Source: Acidimicrobiia bacterium (lineage in GTDB: Bacteria > Actinomycetota > Acidimicrobiia > Spongiisociales > JAHEDJ01). From it: a DNA stretch of 52,233 bases. Numbering within the stretch: the stretch's first letter is position 1; each line of letters opens with the position of its first letter. The position numbers and the translations under genes were made by a program. Below are positions 52,219 to 52,233 of the stretch, in pieces. Where the stretch lies: contig JARGFH010000024.1 in the NCBI GenBank assembly GCA_029210695.1, positions 1 through 52,233 of the forward strand, given 5' to 3'. Below the pieces are notes generated by a model, which was given only the letters and a program-made list of their open reading frames with translations, had not been told where the DNA came from and did no database searches.

Positions 52219-52233
52219 CTAGTTGAGCGTAGT

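Overview
The window is high-GC chromosomal DNA from an actinobacterium. The strongest sign is the block fhaA-fhaB-pstP-rodA-pbpA-pknB, with an anthranilate-synthase-type glutaminase (trpG/pabA) and crgA next to it and a tRNA-Leu just upstream. In actinobacteria this block lies close to oriC. The long, Alu-domain-bearing SRP RNA and the general gene content suggest a deep lineage such as Acidimicrobiia, but the sequence alone does not settle the class.

Layout. 0-9.2 kb: a zinc-ribbon/SRPBCC operon, then merR-prfC diverging from a five-gene overlapping operon (small protein, ADP-ribosylglycohydrolase, Rossmann-like protein, queuosine-tRNA mannosyltransferase-like glycosyltransferase, RNase J), then an MFS transporter. 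A MerR-type palindrome sits in the shared promoter. 9.3-27.0 kb: an accessory island. It begins with a decayed integrase and the 3' half of a tRNA-Met (an attachment scar). It holds a DUF488-DUF488-dual-OB cassette, a DUF433/DUF5615 toxin-antitoxin pair, a type I restriction-modification locus (hsdM-hsdS-pRiA4b-like gene-fic-hsdR, with HsdR fused to an AlbA_2/Schlafen-like domain), a MobF relaxase, an excisionase-like gene and an XRE regulator. It ends with a broken and an intact tyrosine integrase beside tRNA-Arg(ACG). It reads as an integrative mobilizable element carrying defence genes.

27-40 kb: tandem DUF885 peptidase-like genes, a hydrolase, DUF4386 and other small membrane proteins, an alcohol dehydrogenase, arginine deiminase, tadA, SRP RNA, a UbiE-like methyltransferase and serS. 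All four expected tRNA-Ser isoacceptors (GCT, TGA, CGA, GGA) are spread through this stretch beside serS. A hairpin repeat occurs twice and a small TA-flanked MITE-like element once. 40-50 kb: tRNA-Leu, then the cell-envelope and Ser/Thr kinase block, trpG/pabA, crgA and a thiolase. 50-52 kb: tRNA-Ala and tRNA-Ile, a frameshifted integrase remnant at tRNA-Ile, a SEC-C protein and an IS110-type transposase fragment at the edge.

Several chromosomal genes carry lesions: a frameshift near 5100, in-frame UGA codons at apparent Trp positions at 5316 and 33125, and a probable ATT start at 32081. Real decay, recoding and consensus error cannot be told apart from the sequence alone. TGA is used as an ordinary stop codon in many intact genes here.
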